A stretch of DNA of 64,000 bases from Dichetophora obliterata (Eukaryota > Arthropoda > Insecta > Diptera > Sciomyzidae): contig OY986438.1 of the NCBI GenBank assembly GCA_963920525.1, forward strand, positions 180,460,888 through 180,524,887, read 5' to 3'. How positions within the stretch are numbered: position 1 is the stretch's first letter; each line of letters starts with the position of its first letter. Shown here piece after piece: positions 46,240-57,419 of this stretch. Both the position numbers and the translations under genes were made by a program. Below the pieces are notes generated by a model. It did no database searches and was not told where the DNA came from. It worked only from the letters and a program-made list of their open reading frames with translations.

Positions 46240-46860
46240 ATAAAATCGTTTTTGGCTAAGCCAAACAGCGGGCGAACAAGACCTAATTTTAAAAATTTCT
46301 CTCGACCTTACAAGCGTTGTACAAAAGCCGTTTGCAGGACTTTTTGGCGTACAGCGACCGTACATCGGCCGAACGGTGATTATTCTACAATAAAAAAGCA
46401 GCTTTTTTTAACTAATATCATACTCAAAACAAATTATTTTGTTCCACGCACAAGTGGCGATACTATCAACATCGGCATCGCCAAGAGAAGTTTGCTTTTG
46501 TCGTTGCTCATACTTTAATTGTAAAATAAGAGCTTTGACAAATGTTATGGCATACAACGGGCATACAGCGGCCGTTTTTCGATTCAAATTTCGACCGCTA
46601 GGCTTTTTGGATTATGTTTAAGCCATGTCCGACCCATGTCCGGCCCATGTTCGACTGCTGTTCGCTCGCTAATATTTTTACTCAGAATGTTTTAAATGTT
46701 GCGATACTTGAAATTAATCGGTTGAAGGAACTTTTTTGTTTTAAAGATGCAAATTGTTCTATGATTTTGCAATGTCATATTCAACCGATACTATGGCTAA
46801 GCCGTTTAAGTGCTCTTGTTTTGCTGAATTTCGAAGATAATTTTTTTTATCTTTAATTTA
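46240..46860. other. CG-rich palindromic patch, unidentified
   Basis: Contains repeated TGGCTAAGCC, CGGCCG, CATACAACGGGCATACAGCG and three direct CCATGTCCG/CCATGTTCG words. Composition is GC-richer than the surroundings. Two overlapping plus-strand frames have no known motif. It is probably an unrecognised repeat. Confidence 0.35.
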
Positions 46861-49800
46861 GAAAAACTTAATTCATCTCATGCAATCGTTACAGGATTTG
46901 TTAATACAGCAATTAATTCTATATCCAATTATTTACCGTTGGCTTTATAGCCTTTAAGAACATCGATGACTCGAAAAATATTACGACTTTTCATGAAATC
47001 TTCTTAGAAGAAACTTTCTATGCATAACTTTGAATGATATGTTCTAACACGTTCTCAATATTTTGTAAAGTTTTTTTAACCCATTAACCGCGATCGGGTA
47101 TTTTTTTATCCTTGAAAATGCTTCTGCAAAATTGATCATATTTAGGAATTGATAACAGCTAAGTGTTAAATTGTTTGTTTGTTGCCTTAAGAAAACAAAA
47201 AGCTATAAATTGTTTTTGGCGTATGTCAAGAAATTTTTACGCTAACTACTACATTTTCAAAGTCAAAAGTGATTAAGTTTAAAAATCAGAAAATTTATGT
47301 TTTTATCATTTGTAAAAATTTTTATAAATAATAAAAAGTAAAATCTATCTTAACAAATTAACCAACTATACGAGTACTTGCTATTGGTAGAAAATTCCTG
47401 ATATAAAACTGCGCTATCGTTGCAGAAGGAATGTGTGCCCATCTAGAACACAGCAACGACGATTGGGTGTTTTTATACCCTACTCATATCTCGACTACGG
47501 TGATAGGTACAAAGTTAAAATTTGGTGTGGTAGTTTCTGGGGTTAATATAAGAAAGCACACTCGGTTTAAAAGAAATTGTACGAAGCGTTTCGGAGCTAT
47601 TATATACTTTAAAAAGATTTTCATCTTAGTTTAAAGTGGTTTCTTCTTACATTTTAGTGAGATGAGTGAGTGAGATGACATGAGTGCAAAATACATTTTC
47701 ACACCATTTTATTCATTCAATAACAATTCTTATTAAGCAATGTTTGATCAGTTTTAATAAGATTTTCTCTATGGAATTAAGATAATTTCTCTATGGAAAT
47801 TTCCTCTTATTTAGTACTGTTAAAAAATAAACCTAATAACATAGCTCAATAAAGTGATCTTCTTGATTTAAGGTAGTGGATTTTAGCTCTGTGTGGCAAC
47901 TCTGGTGGCATCAATTACTCATTAAAAAGATTTCTTTGATATTTCCTAAAATGTATGACATATATGTGACCTAGTTTTATGCCTGTCAATACGCTTCTAA
48001 ATTGGTTTTCATTTTGCACACAATTTTACTGCTTATAGCTCAAATTAATCATTCTTTCTATAAAATGTTGCGTTATTTTTGCGCCCTCAAAAGTAAGTTT
48101 ACATATCTTCAACTACTTGTTGTAAATATTTATTTTATCCCGTTTGGTTGCAAAGAATTCAGTAAATTTTAACGCACGCAATGGCAAGACATGACCTTGA
48201 CAGTGAAAAACAGCAGCTGTTGCTCGTTTTTTTGACCACAGCCACAGTTACGGTTTTATTTATTAATGAGCAGATAATGTCAAGAAACTCAAACACAACG
48301 CTATACATTTAATCACATAGACTTAATCATGGCATTAATCTAGATGACAGCAATAATGAACTCATACCCAACAACTAAATAATTCCATTTAATTAGCTTG
48401 TTTGACATAATCGTTGGTTAGTATATAGATATGTCATATATATAACCTGGATAATAATAATTGTCACGACAATTGATGATTTGATTTGAGTTAAAAATAA
48501 CGTGACTTAAAGACATAAAATGTGAAGTCAACCAAATATTTCTGTAGCGGTTATTAAAATGGTTAAAGACTATATTTAAGGTTTCCGCCCAAAACATTGT
48601 TGCATGGTTTGATAAATGTATCGAATTTTTCCGCGTGTTTGTGTGATACACCTTTTTTATTTGATACAAATTGCTTATTACTAATTCAATTTCAACGAAA
48701 TTCAGGTAAAACAGCTGTAATTATAAAAACGGAAATACAATAGCTATTTTAAACGTATGCATATTAATTTCATTAAACAAAAGAAGTGGTGTTTTTTTTA
48801 AAGGTTTGCACATGTTTTATTCATTTCATTGAAAATACGCAGTATTATTAATTTTTTAAGCTTTTTAAAATAAAACTGTAGCTCTTATTAAAGTATCTAT
48901 TGCTAAGTTAACGCGCACTCTACATTCATTGGGTAAAGTTTCGTTTAGGTCAAGGTTTTGTATATGCTTCTATTGGTTTATTTTTTACATTGCAAATACA
49001 TTATTTATTGAAAATTCTTTATCCCACGTAATTTTGTGTTAGGTTTTCCTTTCGATTAAATTTTCTTTAGTTAACTGTGTTTGATTGTAATTGAGCACCT
49101 CTATTAACCTAGTTACTCAATTGCCAACAACTTGTGAAACATCATCTCGACAGCGCACATTTGCTTTAATCTAATAATTCTCATAAAAAATAATGCTTCT
49201 GTCGCTTCTTATATTCACACATGTTTGGATAAATTATACTAGTCTACAAATTTCGGATCCGGTTAACCCATTATCATTCATGTACTTTCAACACTGGTTT
49301 CAAGTATGTACTCAGTTTTCTCCTATATCGTAAAATTTTCAAGATACAGGGTGTTTACCTTTTTGGCACTTGCCTAGTATTATTGATCTGAATCTAGAAT
49401 GAAAAATAATATTTTGTATTTTAGAAAAAAAATCAAATTTTCCAACAATATAACAACCACTGTCGTGTCATTTGCTGCAGCGAAACTAACGTCGTATTAG
49501 TCAGATTATCAAACGAAATATTAACAAATTTTGTATCTTTTATTTAAGCGGAGCGGTTATTTTATTTTAACCGATTATTTTTTTCGTATAATCGAATCTG
49601 AAAATACGATATAATTATATCGTTAACCGAACGAAAATAACCGATTAATATTACTTTTTCGGTTAATGCCCCCATCACAAACTTCTATTTACCCAATAAA
49701 TTTTTAATTCTGTCACTCGGTATCGCTTTATAACAAAAAATAAGCGAATTGTTTTTCATTCATTAAAAAATCAACCATTTGCAATTACAAATGCCTATTT

Positions 49801-50003
49801 ATAGAGTAAGGGTTTTCTCGTCATTAAAGCAGTTCAAGTGCAAATTAAAAAACAATATCAAAAACTTACGTGCAATTTCAGTTTGCTACAAAAGCTAAAC
49901 CTGAATCCTATTTTAAAGGCAAGTGCAAAAATAAATTTGTAACAGTTTAATATTTTCACTGTAAAAATTAGTTTTATAATATACTAACTGATATACCCGG
50001 TGT
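46861..50003. other. No gene seen
   Basis: 3.1 kb with no convincing exon or bounded transposon. Around 49,550-49,680 there are CGGTTATTTTCG-like words in both orientations ending near GTGATGGGGGCATTAACC, possibly one end of a hAT-type element. Confidence 0.35.
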
Positions 50004-50070
50004 AAGGTTAGGTTAGATTAGGTTAGGTTAGGTCAGATTAGGTTAGGTTAGGCTAGGCTAGGTTAGGTTA
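50004..50070 (-). repeat. TTAGG-like tail of a LINE
   Basis: Twelve or so TTAGG/TTAGA/CTAGG units on the plus strand. They lie directly downstream (on the minus strand) of a LINE C-terminus, so they are most simply its 3' tail and not telomeric DNA. Confidence 0.75.
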
Positions 50071-50129
50071 ACTAACAAGGGTTAATTTATCCTATCAATA
50101 TTTAAACCAATTTGAACTACTTACTAAGC

Positions 50130-50297
50130 CTAGGATTCGGTAACCGAAGATTCCGAGAGTTCGTCAAGGTCATTGAAAAACCAGTTGCCTAAGTGGATGA
50201 AGCGTTTCTGAGCCAGTGCTGGACAAGTGCAGAGGAAATGTACTGTAGATTCTTCCTACTCCTCATCTCTACAGCATCTGCAGAAGTCGTCGTGGGG
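50130..50297 (-). pseudogene. Non-LTR retrotransposon ORF2 C-terminus
   Basis: Minus-strand reading gives HDDFCRCCRDEE, an in-frame TAG, then EESTVHFLCTCPALAQKRF and LGNWFFNDLDELSESSVTES before the stop at 50,130. The C-x2-C, H-x4-C cluster with CPAL is the hallmark found after the RNase H domain of several insect LINE clades. Upstream RT is absent (5' truncation). Confidence 0.8.
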
Positions 50298-50307
50298 TAT
50301 GTGGGGT

Positions 50308-50350
50308 ACCCGGTGTTACTCGAGAGTAATTTATATATACAATTTAATAT
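50308..50350 (+). repeat. ACCCGGTGTTACTCG dispersed repeat edge
   Basis: TACCCGGTGTTACTCGAGAG plus a TATATA tract; inverted relative at 28,199-28,250. Confidence 0.5.
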
Positions 50351-50477
50351 ACACTTCTTGATTAAATGTTTTTTAAATTCTGGAATAATGAAAAAAGAGG
50401 TGAATTTTAAGTTCGAGTTACCGTTAAAAAGGTAATTGCACGGACTTTAATTCAAAAATAGTATTAGGGAATTTTGG

Positions 50478-51157
50478 TTTTTGCGGTCCCATCCCTTGCG
50501 GTGAGCTAATTGGGCACGATTACGATTTCCGTGGCCCCAAGATCTGAATATGCAGTTTTGAAGAGCTCATTGAGAAAATAAGATTCACCGAAGGATTTAT
50601 CGATATATCGATAAAAAATCGATAGAAACAATTTTACTAAAAGAAGTCTTAATGTAAATTCGACTATATCTATGCTAATATTTGACCGATCGGGATAATT
50701 TGGGTATCATAAAAAAAAAAAACAATTGTGCAATTTGTAAAAGGCAGAGCCACTTTTTTTTATAAAAATTAGGAAAAATATCAATATGTACTTCAGAATA
50801 CAACAAACAACCTTTGATAAAAGTATATCTGGCTCCTTTTACAGAAAAATTAGATTTAGTAAAAGGCAAAACCATATTTTTTCGTTCCATATTAAAAACA
50901 TTTTAAATATCTTTCGAATGACATCTAAATCATTCAGATCGGACAAATATTAGCAAAGATATAACCGAATTTAAATATTGGTTACGTTGAGTAAACATTT
51001 TTTTGAAAAATTTATATATCGATAACTAATGGATATATTGATAAATCCTTCGGCGAATCTTATTTTCTCAAAGAGTACTTCAAAACTGCATACTCAAATC
51101 GAGTGGCCACGGAAATCGTAGTCACCCGCTAATTGAATTCGAAGAAGGGGTACGAAA
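50478..51157. mobile_element. Foldback element with CGATA cluster
   Basis: Arms at about 50,478-50,620 and 51,010-51,157 pair over GATTACGATTTCCGTGGCC, GCAGTTTTGAAGAGCTC and GAGAAAATAAGATTCACCGA. The centre is AT-rich non-coding DNA. The left arm carries two back-to-back TATCGATA sites. Confidence 0.8.
50598..50625. promoter_or_regulatory. TATCGATA cluster (DRE/BEAF-like)
   Basis: TATCGATA at 50,598-50,605 and again at 50,606-50,613, then ATCGATAG at 50,618-50,625. In Drosophila TATCGATA is the DREF site and clustered CGATA words bind BEAF-32. Binding here is inference only. Confidence 0.3.
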
Positions 51158-51506
51158 AACACATTTTAAAAATTCAAAATAATTTAAATATCTATTTAAT
51201 CTTAAAGCTTGCAAAATTAGCTTTTCAACAATATAAAAATAATTGTGGGACTTAATGGGTTCTTGAGATATGGATATTTTAACATTTTAACTTAAATTTA
51301 TATAAAAAGATATATTGCACTTTTTAACAAAAAAAAAATTTAATGAAATATATTTAAAAACAGCGGAGATATTTGCATCGAAAGTCAAAATTTTGATTTT
51401 CATATAATTATTTGCTCATTCTTCGGTATCGATGTCTTATGAAAAAGTCGTTGTACTAAAAATTATTGTACTGAAATATACAATATAATATTGAGCCAGT
51501 CAAACG
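51158..51506. other. No gene seen
   Basis: AT-rich, nothing recognised. Confidence 0.4.
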
Positions 51507-51600
51507 TGTGGCTCTGTGAAATAAGGCCCCAAAACAGAAACGAAATAAGGCCCCCAATATGGGGCTTTATTTCATTATGAAATAACACCCTAATTTCACG
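51507..51600. mobile_element. Fragment of the GGCTCTGTGAAATAAGG element
   Basis: Begins GGCTCTGTGAAATAAGG and continues with GAAATAAGGCCCCC, matching the first 95 bp of the element at 29,651. The remainder is absent. Confidence 0.75.
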
Positions 51601-52075
51601 AAAAAATTGCCATTTTTGAAGATATGTTTATGATTTTGATGTCATTGAAAAGATGGAAAATTAAATTTATCACAAATTTGATGCTATAAAAAATACTGAT
51701 TTGTTACGCAAAATTCAGAAAAAATTACCCTAAACTTGAAATATAGTAGTTTCAATGGATTGATTTCAACTTCACACGAGCACAACTCGGGAATGGATAA
51801 GCCGGAAAAGTTTGTTGATACATCCCTAGAAAGGTCAGTTCACTGCCTTTCAAGTGACTTCTTAAAATAAGTTTTCCGTGAGTTAGTTTTTCTGCTAAAA
51901 ACAATAATGGCCATCAAAGTCATGAAATACTTATTAACCTTGTAATTCCTAAGGGTGTGAAAGTACACCCTACCATACGATTTTTCGCTCAACTCGACAT
52001 CACCTTTCACCTCTTTAAATAATTACACTCTATCGCGGGACACCCTGTATATATACATTGTTTTCAACAATTTCT
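51601..52075. other. No gene seen
   Basis: Nothing recognised. Confidence 0.4.
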
Positions 52076-52575
52076 TCAAGGCTTCACATTTTGAGCGGCT
52101 TACTTTTTGAGCGCGCTCACTTTTATACAAAAATAGAGCGCGCTCACATTCTGAGCGGCTCACTTTTTGAGCACGCTCACTTTTGAAAGTAAACATTGTT
52201 GTGAGCATTGAAGATTTATCGTCATTTTGACTATTTTTGGCTCTAATTATGACGTGACGATTTTTCATTTGCATGCCAAAAATTACGATTTTCAGCAAAA
52301 CTAACGTTGCAGCATGCTCGACAAAAATTTTGAAATACAGTTATTATGTAAAACAAATAAATAGAAAGGTAAAAGTTTTGTAAAAAAACAAAGACTGAAA
52401 ACTTTTGTTTTCATTACCTCTATTAAAGTTTATGTTTTATTTGGTTTAAAAAGAATTTCATCAAAAGTAAGCGCTGCTCAGAAAGTGAGCGCGCTCATTT
52501 ATTTTGTAAAGCTGAAATTTTTTTGTAAAGCGCTCACTTTCGCTCAAAAAGTGAGCGAAATGAACAGGCTTGAAT
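52076..52575. mobile_element. Foldback with GAGCGCGCTCAC array
   Basis: Edges pair as TTCAAGGCTTCACATTTTGA and the inverse of the right edge, TTCAAGCCTGTTCATTTCGC. Both arms contain repeated, self-complementary GAGCGCGCTCAC and CTTTTTGAGC words. The 91-residue frame across the left arm with a repeated SERAQKVSRS is a reading of these repeats, not a gene. Confidence 0.65.
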
Positions 52576-52611
52576 TTCTTAATAAAATTAGTTAAAAAAC
52601 ATGTTTAATAT

Positions 52612-52900
52612 CAACTGGGTCGAAAATTAAAAATCCCCACAACCATGTATTCGAAGGTCTGAATAATTTATTTTTTTGATGACGTCAAATTTATGGAGGT
52701 TTTTATCCCAATTTTTCAAATTTCAAACTCAGAGAAGTTTTGAATATCAAAGCTTACGTGTAAAATAGCAATTGAATACAATATTTTTTTTGAATAATTT
52801 ATGAAGATTTTGCTATAATAATGACGTCACTTTTAATGGTACATAGGCGAAGTTTTAATTTTGTTTTCCAAATTCCAAATTAAGAGTGCATAGCAAAAAT
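52612..52900 (+). repeat. Fragment of the 10-kb type dispersed repeat
   Basis: AACTGGGTCGAAAATTAAAA followed by TCCCCACAACC corresponds to CGACTGGGCCGAAGTTAAAA...CCCCCACGG at 10,037. Lower similarity; no tandem units preserved. Confidence 0.5.
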
Positions 52901-53164
52901 TAAAATTTGTTTGCAGGTTGAAAAATATCAGGACCGTAAATAGCTGTTATCAAAAAAATTTTTTCAAAAAAATCATGGTATTGCAGATATCGCAGACATA
53001 TGAGGTCTTTATTAAAATGATCACATTGAAATATATTTTCGAAATTGTTATGATATTCAAAAAAGTCATAAAATCAAACTTTAATTGTTATTTTTCAACA
53101 AAAAAAAACTCTTAGAAAGTGATTATTATTGCAGGGAAAAAATTATTTATATATTTATTTAAAT

Positions 53165-53975
53165 AAAATTATCTAATTCCGACCTTTAATTTTGGTCGGC
53201 TAGTTTAACTGTTATTTTTCAACTTTTATTTTTCAGTCAAAAAATAAAAATTTAGTTTCGGACTTTTATTTTTTCTGTTTTTTAAAAAATCATTTACGGA
53301 CTTTATTGGAAAACTGGAAACATTTTGTTTTGTGTATTCTGTATAAAGTTGTTTTTAAGAGGTTTTCGGAAAAAAATAATTATATGGAGGGAAAGTATAC
53401 AACATAATTTACACAAAATTAAAAAAATTAATTTAGCTACAATATCTATGAAATTACGCAAAAACGATTTTTATTTCCAGCAGAAAAAAAGTCCGTAAAT
53501 GATTTTTTTTAAAAAAATAGAAAAAATAAAAGTCCGCAACTGATTTTTATTTTTTGACTAAAAAATAACAGTTACACTAGCCGACAAAAAATTAAAGTCC
53601 GAAATAGTAGTTTTCCCAATTTTCAAAAATCAAACGCTTAAAAAATCAACCTTTATAAAGCCTGCATAAAAAAATGGGTTTGTATTTTGTATAAAGTTTT
53701 TTTTTATAAGTTTTCGGAAAAAACAATTATATGGTGGGAAAATATGCAACATGATCTACACAAAATTTTAAAAAAAATTAATTTAACTACAATATTTAAG
53801 AAATTACATAAAAAGGATTCTTATTTCCAAACAGAAAAAATAAAAGTCCGTAAATGATATTTTTAAAAGACAGAAAAAATTAAAGTCCGAAACTGATTTT
53901 AATTTATTGACTGAAAAATAAAAGTTGAAAAATTACAGTTAATTAGCCGAAAAAAATAAAAGTCCGAAATATTTG
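53165..53975. repeat. Dimeric foldback repeat (CGGACTTTTATTTT)
   Basis: Words such as AAAAGTCCGTAAATGATTTT, and their inverses near 53,255-53,305, flank an AT-rich core. The core (ending AATTTAGCTACAATAT) occurs twice, about 360 bp apart. The edges carry GGTCGGCTAGTTTAACTG and its inverse. The layout suggests a tandem dimer of a MITE sharing a middle end. Confidence 0.65.
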
Positions 53976-53989
53976 TTATTTTTAGCCTT

Positions 53990-54366
53990 AAGCCTAGTAC
54001 TTTGTTCGTTTGCGTGAAATTTCGCTGGCAACATCTATTTATTTGTTGCGTGAAATTTCTGACTTAAAGTTTGTTGCAAGGAGTTTCTATGGCAACGTTT
54101 CTCAGAGAATAAGAGAATGACTTAGAGAATAAGTTGAGAGATTTCATATGATATCTCTCTTTTCACTTCAAAATAAATAGGCAGTACAATAAAATTGTCG
54201 TGAAAAAATGTTGCTCACAAACATGTTGTGATAATTTCACGCAGCGGAACAGAGTACTGCTCTGTCGAACATGTTGTGAAAATTTCCACGCTTGTTTCGC
54301 AGCTGTCACTTTTTGTATGGAGATTTGAGTGGAATTTCACATGAAACTGAACAGAGTACTATGCTT
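53990..54366. mobile_element. MITE with AAGCNTAGTACT ends
   Basis: The left AAGCCTAGTACTTTGTTCG and the inverse of the right, AAGCATAGTACTCTGTTCAG, pair, continuing into GTGAAATTTC. Internal repeated GTGAAATTTC and AACATGTTGTGA words. 377 bp, non-coding. Confidence 0.75.
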
Positions 54367-54785
54367 TACAATAAAAATCACGTTCAAAGAGTTTAATTTT
54401 AATTTTTGTTTTCTGTCGAAAAATAACAATTAAAATTTGAGTTTTCTAGAAAAAGTCCCAAAATAAATACTTCAAATTAACTTTTTCGATGTCTCTTATA
54501 ACAGTTCGCGTCCCTGAAAAATAGACTCAACAGGTTTGAGCAAATACCCTCAATTTTTCGTAAAAAAAATTTAAAAACAGTACTTTTTACAAGGCGCTCC
54601 CCTTAAAAAATACCATTTTAAATCAAAGTTTTGCGGCTTGTGAAAAATGCAATCACTTGAGATGCTGCATTAATTAAGATACTCGATGAAGTACTTGAAA
54701 TGCATTAAAGACTAATTTATTTGGTGCTCCCATTTATATATAGTACAGTACATTGAGTGCGTCGTCGGTCACTTGCTTAAACATG
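54367..54785. other. No gene seen; 3' flank of the host gene
   Basis: Nothing recognised. The host gene's likely poly(A) signal lies just right of this stretch. Confidence 0.4.
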
Positions 54786-54824
54786 CTACGTTGCCATTTG
54801 GTCGACATACCGCCATACATTTCC

Positions 54825-54830
54825 TTTATT
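54825..54830 (-). terminator. Putative poly(A) signal of the host gene
   Basis: AATAAA on the minus strand, about 195 bases after the stop codon of the gene at 55,024-55,839. Confidence 0.5.
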
Positions 54831-55023
54831 TTTGTAGTTTATAACGGAAATACGTTGTTTGCAATATTTTAAAAAAATATATATATATATTTTAAAAAAA
54901 GTATAATATAAAAAAAAACATACAAACTGTACTAAAGTATAATTCTTTAAAAAATATTGCAATACCTCTCTCCCAAATGCGGATTGAAAGTTTCCCACAT
55001 CTACTGAACAAATAATTTGATAC

Positions 55024-55839
55024 TCAAAAAACAAAAAAATAAATGTACCTAAAACGACCACGTATGAAATAGCAGATTCGTTGCAGCCGGTCCTTTACAG
55101 CACCGTAGGTTGATAGCAGGAACCCGCATACAGATACTGCAAAAAGCAGTGGCGTCGCTACTGCTATAAGACCAAAAAAATAGGCATCACCACATTTGGC
55201 CACTGTCATTGACCACAGCAAGCTTCGGGCCGCTTTGCGCAGAAACAATTTACTGCGTAAGAAACCTCGCGAACAATTGCAGATGTTCACCAGACTGATC
55301 ACCAGCCAACGCAAGATGTACAGCGATAGCATGATGCCAAGCTGCAGCCCTTCATACAACCTTTGGAAATAATAGTTTCTCTGCAGCTGATCTAAAATAA
55401 TAATCAGTTGCTGCACACGGGTATCGTCTAATAGTCGACCTTTGAAGTGGTTCCATAAACGCCTCGGTTGACTGTGTCCTTCTGTCGCGCAAATAGGACC
55501 CTGATAACGTTCCAGTTCCCGCTTGTATTCGGTGTCAGAATCGGTTTCAATTAAATCAAGTCTATCGTTTGACACGGTGCTAATCTGATTAGTATCTACA
55601 GTGGGAAACATGCTGGAGTCACCCTCGTAGTTGCCATTGTAGCAGGTGGGCGATGTACTCTGTACGATCGCGTGATTTGTAAACGTCACTGTTGTTCTGT
55701 GTGTGGGAAAACATTTGCTGTTGTTATTGTTGCATTAGTGATTGTCAATTTAGACTTACGTTCTTCTGCTCATCTTGCGGTTCATTGGCGATTGTGCCAG
55801 CAAAGGTATAAAGTTCAGACCATCATCATATGTATCCAT
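55024..55839 (-). CDS. Two-exon gene, putative 250-residue membrane protein
   Basis: Exon 1 (55,760-55,839) starts MDTYDDGLNFIPLLAQSP with a good fly start context (ATCAACAATGG). A 63-bp intron (55,697-55,759) has donor GTAAGT and acceptor CACACAG. Exon 2 (55,024-55,696) runs to TGA and joins in frame. The coding DNA is clearly GC-richer than its surroundings. The N-terminal half is hydrophilic with an acidic stretch (LDLIETDSDTEYKREL, about residues 72-87). Two hydrophobic segments, about 144-166 (LQLGIMLSLYILRWLVISLV) and 198-224 (AYFFGLIAVATPLLFAVSVC), suggest a double-pass membrane protein with a basic loop between them and a basic tail. No signal peptide. I do not recognise the family. 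The last residues (RFRYIYFFVF) include an AGGTACAT that could be a splice donor, so the C-terminus is less certain. It is the only convincing host gene in the window, with a piggyBac element 350 bp upstream. Confidence 0.8.
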
Positions 55840-56185
55840 TGTTGATATTTTTACAAATATATTTTGTTATTCGCGTGTATATTTTGTATTTTTTTTTTGG
55901 AGTTTTTTTATAGATACAACACAAAAATGTCAAATTTTGATTGAAGTTCACAAATTGATTAAAATTTCAAATTGTTTAAAGTCAATAGTTTGTAGAAATT
56001 TACAAAATGTAGACATAAAAGTGGGTTTATTCCTTTTAAAGCACATACATATTCCTATGGTTTTTGTAATAAGCACTGCATCGCTAAATCATTTAGTGCC
56101 ATTTTGTTCATAGAGAGATAAGTTTATCCCCGAGTTAATTCCATGATTTTTTCAGTTTTTCATTTGTTCACAGTGAGTTAAGCAT
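55840..56185. other. Upstream flank of the host gene
   Basis: The gap between the start codon and the piggyBac element; any promoter must lie here or in the element. No TATA box or Inr was confidently placed. Confidence 0.4.
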
Positions 56186-56803
56186 TTAACCCTCATCGAT
56201 CCCTCGAGAAATACATCTAATCGGTCCCATTGTATGCGCGCGCATACACATATATTTTTCATTGTAAAAAAGCTAAAAAAAATTAACAACCATTTATGTT
56301 TTGTGATTTTTTATGTTTATTACATTAGCTGCATTCCCTTCGCCTTAATATAATCGCGATAACAAATTTTCTCAAAGGAACGGCAAGAAAAACGACTCGT
56401 AGAGGGCACTACCATTGCAGTCAAAATGAAATTCAAACAAGCAATCATGATACAATAACTATTAGGTGTCATGAGAACGTGTGTCGTTCAAAACTGTAGC
56501 GAAATGTTATGGTAGCGATACCTTAGTGAACGATGTTTTTCTCTGAATGCGTTTTACTCTAAACGTCAGAAAAATTGTAAATTATTTAATTTAATTATTA
56601 ATATTATGCAATTATATAAGGGGTCGTCCATAAACTACGTTACCAATTTAGGGGGGGGGGGGAGGGGGGGGTTTTGAAATACACTACGATAAGTAACGGT
56701 AGGGGGGGAGGTGTTAGATATTGTAACGTTACCAAAAATTAAAAAAATCGACGAAAAACCTCTAATTAGAGGTTTTAACACAATCATTTCATAAATTTTA
56801 ACC

Positions 56804-57043
56804 TTACATGTTTATGTTTGATCGTCTAAATTGATGGTTAACTTTTGTTTCAACGATTTCTTCCACCACCTTTTCCCTCGACACAGGAACCTTTTGGTAT
56901 TCCTTCACCATCTCAGCACACGTCTGAAAAATTTGGGCCTTTGCTTTTGCGACAGGCTTTGACGTTAATGCCTGAATGTTCTTGATCAAAGGAGATACCG
57001 TATGACATGTACTGTCCTTCTTAGAAAGAAGAAATCGGTTCAA
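56804..57043 (-). CDS. Short hypothetical frame in the nested element
   Basis: 79 codons from ATG at 57,043. Mixed charged residues (KSTCHTVSPLIKNIQALTSK-like start, then VSREKVVEEIVETKVNHQF). It could be one exon or fragment of the element's own protein. No known motif. Low confidence that it is expressed. Confidence 0.3.
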   Translation of the reverse strand: MNRFLLSKKDSTCHTVSPLIKNIQALTSKPVAKAKAQIFQTCAEMVKEYQKVPVSREKVVEEIVETKVNHQFRRSNINM

Positions 57044-57162
57044 GGTCGTGTCCTACCTGCGGCTTGTATTTCGTTTTTAAAACTTCTGTGAATTGCCATA
57101 AGTTTGTATTATATCGTTTACAATAAATCGGCATAAAAAATACTATTTAAATAAATCAATTT

Positions 57163-57419
57163 TCAGAAAGCACTTACACAAAAACACAGAACTTGCTGCA
57201 GCTCGGGTGCAGCCTTTAAGGGTACTCTGTCAAAGACCAGGTGAATTTCTTTGCGTTAGAAATGAGGATTCACCTGAATGGGTCGACATAGAATCCGATG
57301 AAAAATTCTATTTTGAAGAATCCTCAACAAAGCTACCAGCTTCTTCTATCCCAGTGATTGAGAGCATCGAATCTTGGATCGCAGATGGAATAGCTTTTAC
57401 AGATGATATTAATTATTGA
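57163..57419 (+). CDS. C-terminal exon-like frame in the nested element
   Basis: After a polypyrimidine tract and TTTTCAG (ending near 57,166) a frame runs AAARVQPLRVLCQRPGEFLC, then DSPEWVDIESDEKFYFEESS to a stop at 57,419. It is acidic with protein-like composition. The start is probably a splice acceptor, since no ATG precedes it. The likely role is the 3' exon of an element-encoded or captured protein. Family not recognised. Confidence 0.4.

Noticed and set aside
46252..46621. Two overlapping plus-strand frames as a gene
   Set aside because: No motif, no codon bias, and the region is made of short repeated CG-rich words.
50004..50070. Telomeric TTAGG array
   Set aside because: Short, degenerate and attached to a LINE 3' end; flies do not use TTAGG telomeres.
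52023..52298. 91-residue frame with repeated SERAQKVSRS
   Set aside because: It is the translation of the GAGCGCGCTC repeat array, not a gene.
54786..55061. 91-residue minus-strand frame as a second exon of the host gene
   Set aside because: Overlaps the gene's end and is low-complexity; a final exon around 54,786-54,825 (MYGGMSTKWQRSMF-like reading) is possible but I could not find an acceptor that joins in frame.
55775..56113. 112-residue plus-strand frame over the host gene's first exon
   Set aside because: Antisense to the supported exon; T-rich hydrophobic reading with no motif.
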